Assembly: GCF_004310295.1 (NCBI RefSeq) | Contig: NZ_SISB01000016.1 | Location: forward strand, 1-64,000 | DNA from: Pseudomonas sp. BGI-2 | Lineage (GTDB): Bacteria > Pseudomonadota > Gammaproteobacteria > Pseudomonadales > Pseudomonadaceae | Reading direction: 5' to 3' | Length of the DNA stretch: 64,000 bases | In this document: positions 61,364-64,000 of the stretch, in pieces | Position numbering within the stretch: position 1 is the first letter of the stretch | Layout of the letters: each line of letters starts with the position of its first letter | Made by a program: the position numbers and the translations under genes | Notes under the pieces: generated by a model | The model's input: the letters and a program-made list of their open reading frames with translations, nothing else | Databases searched by the model: none | Told to the model about the DNA's origin: nothing

Positions 61364-64000
61364 TTATCTCGCTGTGAAGGCTGTGAGCACATGGCCCAGC
61401 CGTTCATTCTGTTCAGGGGTGATTTCGCGACCGGCACCATGGCCGGCGTTGTCCTGTGTGATGTAGGCCAGGCCCGAGAGCCAGTCGCCCAGATACCGCT
61501 GCGCCTGGTTTGCCGGTTGTGGCGGCAGCACCGGCACTTGTCCCGGACCGATGTCGGTGTAGAACGAGAACAACGGCGCCTTGGCACCGGCGCGGCTGTT
61601 CGGGCGTTCGTTGACCGGTTTCTGCAGGTAGCCGAACCAGGACACGAAATCGCGCAGCACGCGTTGCACTTCCAGCACTTGGCGCTCGACCAGTTGATCG
61701 CGCCGTGCGCCGCTTTGCGCACGCTTGAGCACCGCACGGCTCAGTTGCCCCGGCAAGTCCTGGCGGTAACCGGCGGTGATCAGTTCGTCGACCACGGCTT
61801 CGATCAAGGCCTTTTCCAGCCCCAACAGGTTGAGCAGGCTTTGTCGGGTGGTCAGCTCGCGCAGGTGCGCAATCCAGGCCTTGAACGCGGCTTTGGCAAA
61901 ACGGTGTTCGTTGCTTTGCAGTTCCGGCGTCGGGGTGTTGGTTTTGCTGCTGACCGGCGCTTCGTGACTCAGGTCGTCGCCGAAATCGAAGTCGAAACCG
62001 GCGTCGTTGCCGTACAGGCTCTGGCTCGGTGTCGGGGCGGCCGGCTCATCGCTGGCGGTGGGCGCGTCATCGGTTTCGTACACACCGCTGAGGTACAGGT
62101 CGCGCACCTCTTCGCTTGGCATGTCGAGTTCTTCGATCAACTCGCCGAGCACGGCAGGGCGACGGCCCAGGCCCGACAGAATCATCTGTGCCTGGGCTTT
62201 CTTGGCGGCTGCGGCGCCGTCGCCATCGGCGTGATACCAGGTGCTCAGGCCGTGAGTGGTCAGGCCTTCGAGGCATTCGTTCAGCTGCTCGCGGATGCGT
62301 TGCAGTTTGAATTCGATGTTGGCCACGCCCTTGAAACTGCCGCTGAAGTGGCTGATGCCACCGTCATCGTTGCGCAGCATTTCTTTCCAGGCGTTGGCAG
62401 GATTGTTGATGTGTTTGCACACCAGCTCGTTGCCGGCAAAGCTTGTGCCCAGAGCGTCGACGCGTTCCTGGTAGCTGGCATTGAGGCCTGTTTCGGCGCC
62501 GCTGGCGTCCTGGACGATGAACGCCGCATCCATGCGCGGTTTGCGCACCAGGAAGGTGTTCTGGAACGGCGTGCCGGCCCAGTCGTTCATCCAGCTCAGG
62601 CTGCCGAAGCGCTCGAGCATGGTCAGCTTGACCATGCCATTCCAGCTCTCGTCGTACTGATCAGGCGTCAGGCTCAGGGAGTTGGTGATGCGAAGGTCGA
62701 GCATGGTCAGCGCCCAGATCAGGCCGGTGTCGCGTTTGCTGCGGGCGGCCGCGTCGGCGCCCTGGGTTTTCTCGATCCAGCGCGTCAGCACCGGGCCGAC
62801 GTCGTTGACGTCGCTCTGTTTGGTCGAGCCGGTGCAGACCACCAGCGCGTTCATTTCCTGGTTGTCGGTGTAGCGTTCGAACAGGTAAGCAACCTTGCCG
62901 CGCAGGATCAGCTGCGAGACGGAATTGTCCTTGGTGGCGGACTCCGGGTCGTTGGAGTTGGCGATCTCGTGCAGCTTCTTGCGCCCGCGATAACCGGGGA
63001 AGTCCAGCAGATCGACCTGGTTGACGATGTCGTCCGCCGGGGCTTCGATCAGGCCGAAGGTCATCTCGGCGGTCAGTGCCGCCAGTTGCGCGACCGGGAT
63101 GCCCTGGCTGTTTTGCAGTCGTCCGTCGACCAGGGGCCGCACGTCGATCGGCAAGTCCAGTGAGCTGCCGAAGCGCTCGAGGATGTCGACGTTCATGATG
63201 CTGTCGCGCTGGCTGTAAGTGTCGTTTTCGAAACTCACCAAGGCCTTTAATGGCGCGAACACAGTCTCGGGCAGGCCCAGCTTGTGCAGCGCGCCGGCCA
63301 GTTGCTGGTACACGCGCGTCAGTTCGCTTTGCTCACCCCACAGGATCGAAAACAGCTCGGCGCGTTCCTGGAAATTCAGGCGTGGCGCCAGTTGCAACGC
63401 CGTGGGCCAATACAGGTGCTCAAGCTTCTTCACCGAGTTGCGGAAGTTGTCCCGCAGGTAATCCCACAGCGACACCAGATCATCGGCGCTGACGCCCGGT
63501 TGCATCGGCCCGGTCTCGCGGCCTTCAAACGGTTTCAGCACGCGCTGGATGCGCTCTTCGTCGATCTCGTAGGAGATCCGCTCAAGGTCGAAGTCCTTGA
63601 ACCATGAGTTGGCGAGAATCTTCGCCAGCTCGATTTCCTTGAACAGCGTCAGCTCGACCGGGAATTGCGGATCCTGGCTCGGCGTGGCGCGGCGGCTGAA
63701 GCGTGTCACCAGGCCGGTGGCTTCCTTACCGCCACCCACCGGGTTGATGTGCTTGATGAAGTCCAGGCGCTGGCCACCGAAATCGGTTTCCAGTTTGCCG
63801 TTCTGACCGGCCGCAAGCGCCGAAATCAGGTAGGACTTGCCGGCCTGGGACAAGCCGAAAAAGCCAATGGTCATCGGCGTGCAGGCCACGCGACCGAGGC
63901 TGTGAGCCAGGTTGCGGGCGCGGTGCAGGCGGATGTTCAGGTTGTCGGCTTCGCTGTCCAGACGTGGCGCGTTGCCGCGCGTCTGGCCAATCCATTCCAG
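61364..64000 (-). CDS. srfC: Virulence factor SrfC-family P-loop NTPase (partial)
   Basis: The frame is open to the window edge, so the N-terminus is missing; 878 residues are visible. A Walker A motif, FGLSQAGKSYLISALAAG, lies 49-56 residues into the visible part, preceded by an arginine-rich helix (LNIRLHRARNLAHSLGRVA). Further on, VDLLDFPGYRGRKKLHEIAN gives a DxxG-type switch, as in dynamin-like GTPases. The long remainder is helical. The pattern fits the Virul_Fac/SrfC family, named from Salmonella srfABC. srfA and srfB homologues, if present, should lie upstream, outside the window. Confidence 0.8.
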   Translation of the reverse strand: MEWIGQTRGNAPRLDSEADNLNIRLHRARNLAHSLGRVACTPMTIGFFGLSQAGKSYLISALAAGQNGKLETDFGGQRLDFIKHINPVGGGKEATGLVTRFSRRATPSQDPQFPVELTLFKEIELAKILANSWFKDFDLERISYEIDEERIQRVLKPFEGRETGPMQPGVSADDLVSLWDYLRDNFRNSVKKLEHLYWPTALQLAPRLNFQERAELFSILWGEQSELTRVYQQLAGALHKLGLPETVFAPLKALVSFENDTYSQRDSIMNVDILERFGSSLDLPIDVRPLVDGRLQNSQGIPVAQLAALTAEMTFGLIEAPADDIVNQVDLLDFPGYRGRKKLHEIANSNDPESATKDNSVSQLILRGKVAYLFERYTDNQEMNALVVCTGSTKQSDVNDVGPVLTRWIEKTQGADAAARSKRDTGLIWALTMLDLRITNSLSLTPDQYDESWNGMVKLTMLERFGSLSWMNDWAGTPFQNTFLVRKPRMDAAFIVQDASGAETGLNASYQERVDALGTSFAGNELVCKHINNPANAWKEMLRNDDGGISHFSGSFKGVANIEFKLQRIREQLNECLEGLTTHGLSTWYHADGDGAAAAKKAQAQMILSGLGRRPAVLGELIEELDMPSEEVRDLYLSGVYETDDAPTASDEPAAPTPSQSLYGNDAGFDFDFGDDLSHEAPVSSKTNTPTPELQSNEHRFAKAAFKAWIAHLRELTTRQSLLNLLGLEKALIEAVVDELITAGYRQDLPGQLSRAVLKRAQSGARRDQLVERQVLEVQRVLRDFVSWFGYLQKPVNERPNSRAGAKAPLFSFYTDIGPGQVPVLPPQPANQAQRYLGDWLSGLAYITQDNAGHGAGREITPEQNERLGHVLTAFTAR

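Noticed and set aside
52128..64000. A type VI secretion locus
   Set aside because: Only Tag-like accessory signalling proteins are seen; no sheath, Hcp, VgrG, ClpV or baseplate gene is in the window.

Overview
The window reads as the chromosome of a Pseudomonas of the P. fluorescens group. Gene content and order from 1.6 to 50 kb follow, by recall, the P. aeruginosa PAO1 segment running down from PA5346 (HDOD protein, recG, oxyR, ridA, spoT, rpoZ, gmk, yicC, rph, crc, pyrE, argB, algC, dut, coaBC, radC, an oligopeptide-binding protein, rpmB-rpmG, kauB, dadR-dadA-ridA-dadX, pauR, cycB, xpt, rep, an EAL protein, a MATE pump, a LysR regulator). Intergenic gaps carry many paired copies of the REP sequence GTGGGAGCGGGCTTGCTCG typical of P. 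fluorescens-type genomes.

Layout. 0-1.6 kb: the end of an IS3-family element that has cut a DUF6124 gene, a structured upstream repeat, a small SCP2-like protein and a block of REP elements. 1.6-8.5 kb: HDOD protein, recG, oxyR, then tonB-exbD-exbB. 8.7-18.1 kb: housekeeping genes for stringent response, transcription, nucleotide metabolism and RNA processing, ending with crc and pyrE. 18.1-19.3 kb: a three-gene unit of unknown function between pyrE and argB. 19.5-27.3 kb: argB, algC, dut, coaBC, radC, a peptide-binding protein and the L28-L33 operon with a structured leader. 27.5-39.9 kb: amine and amino-acid catabolism (kauB, a decayed FAD oxidoreductase, the D-alanine operon dadA-ridA-dadX with its regulator, and pauR) with an MFS carrier, a phospholipase D-like lipoprotein and a MocR regulator. 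40.1-52.1 kb: cytochrome c5, a CoA-transferase-like enzyme, xpt, rep, a c-di-GMP phosphodiesterase, a MATE pump, a LysR regulator and a chemoreceptor.

52.1-64 kb, all on the minus strand and nearly without gaps: a nine-gene operon that enters the window inside a SrfC-family P-loop protein. It continues with a single-pass membrane protein, a periplasmic VWA protein, an ABC transporter (ATPase and FtsX-type permease), a periplasmic sulfatase-modifying-factor-fold protein, two lipoproteins and a membrane-anchored VWA protein. The order ATPase, permease, SUMF1-like protein, lipoprotein matches the TagT-TagS-TagR-TagQ signalling module of the P. aeruginosa H1 type VI secretion system, yet no T6SS gene and no Ser/Thr kinase is visible. 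I infer an envelope-spanning sensor that reports to a cytoplasmic Srf NTPase machine. This is the most interesting part of the window.

Several intergenic signals also stand out: an rpmB leader that can hide its own Shine-Dalgarno sequence, an operator-like array between a MocR regulator and a DUF1127 gene, and palindromes upstream of dadA, kauB and crc/pyrE. All family assignments come from reading motifs and from memory of the families; no database search was run.
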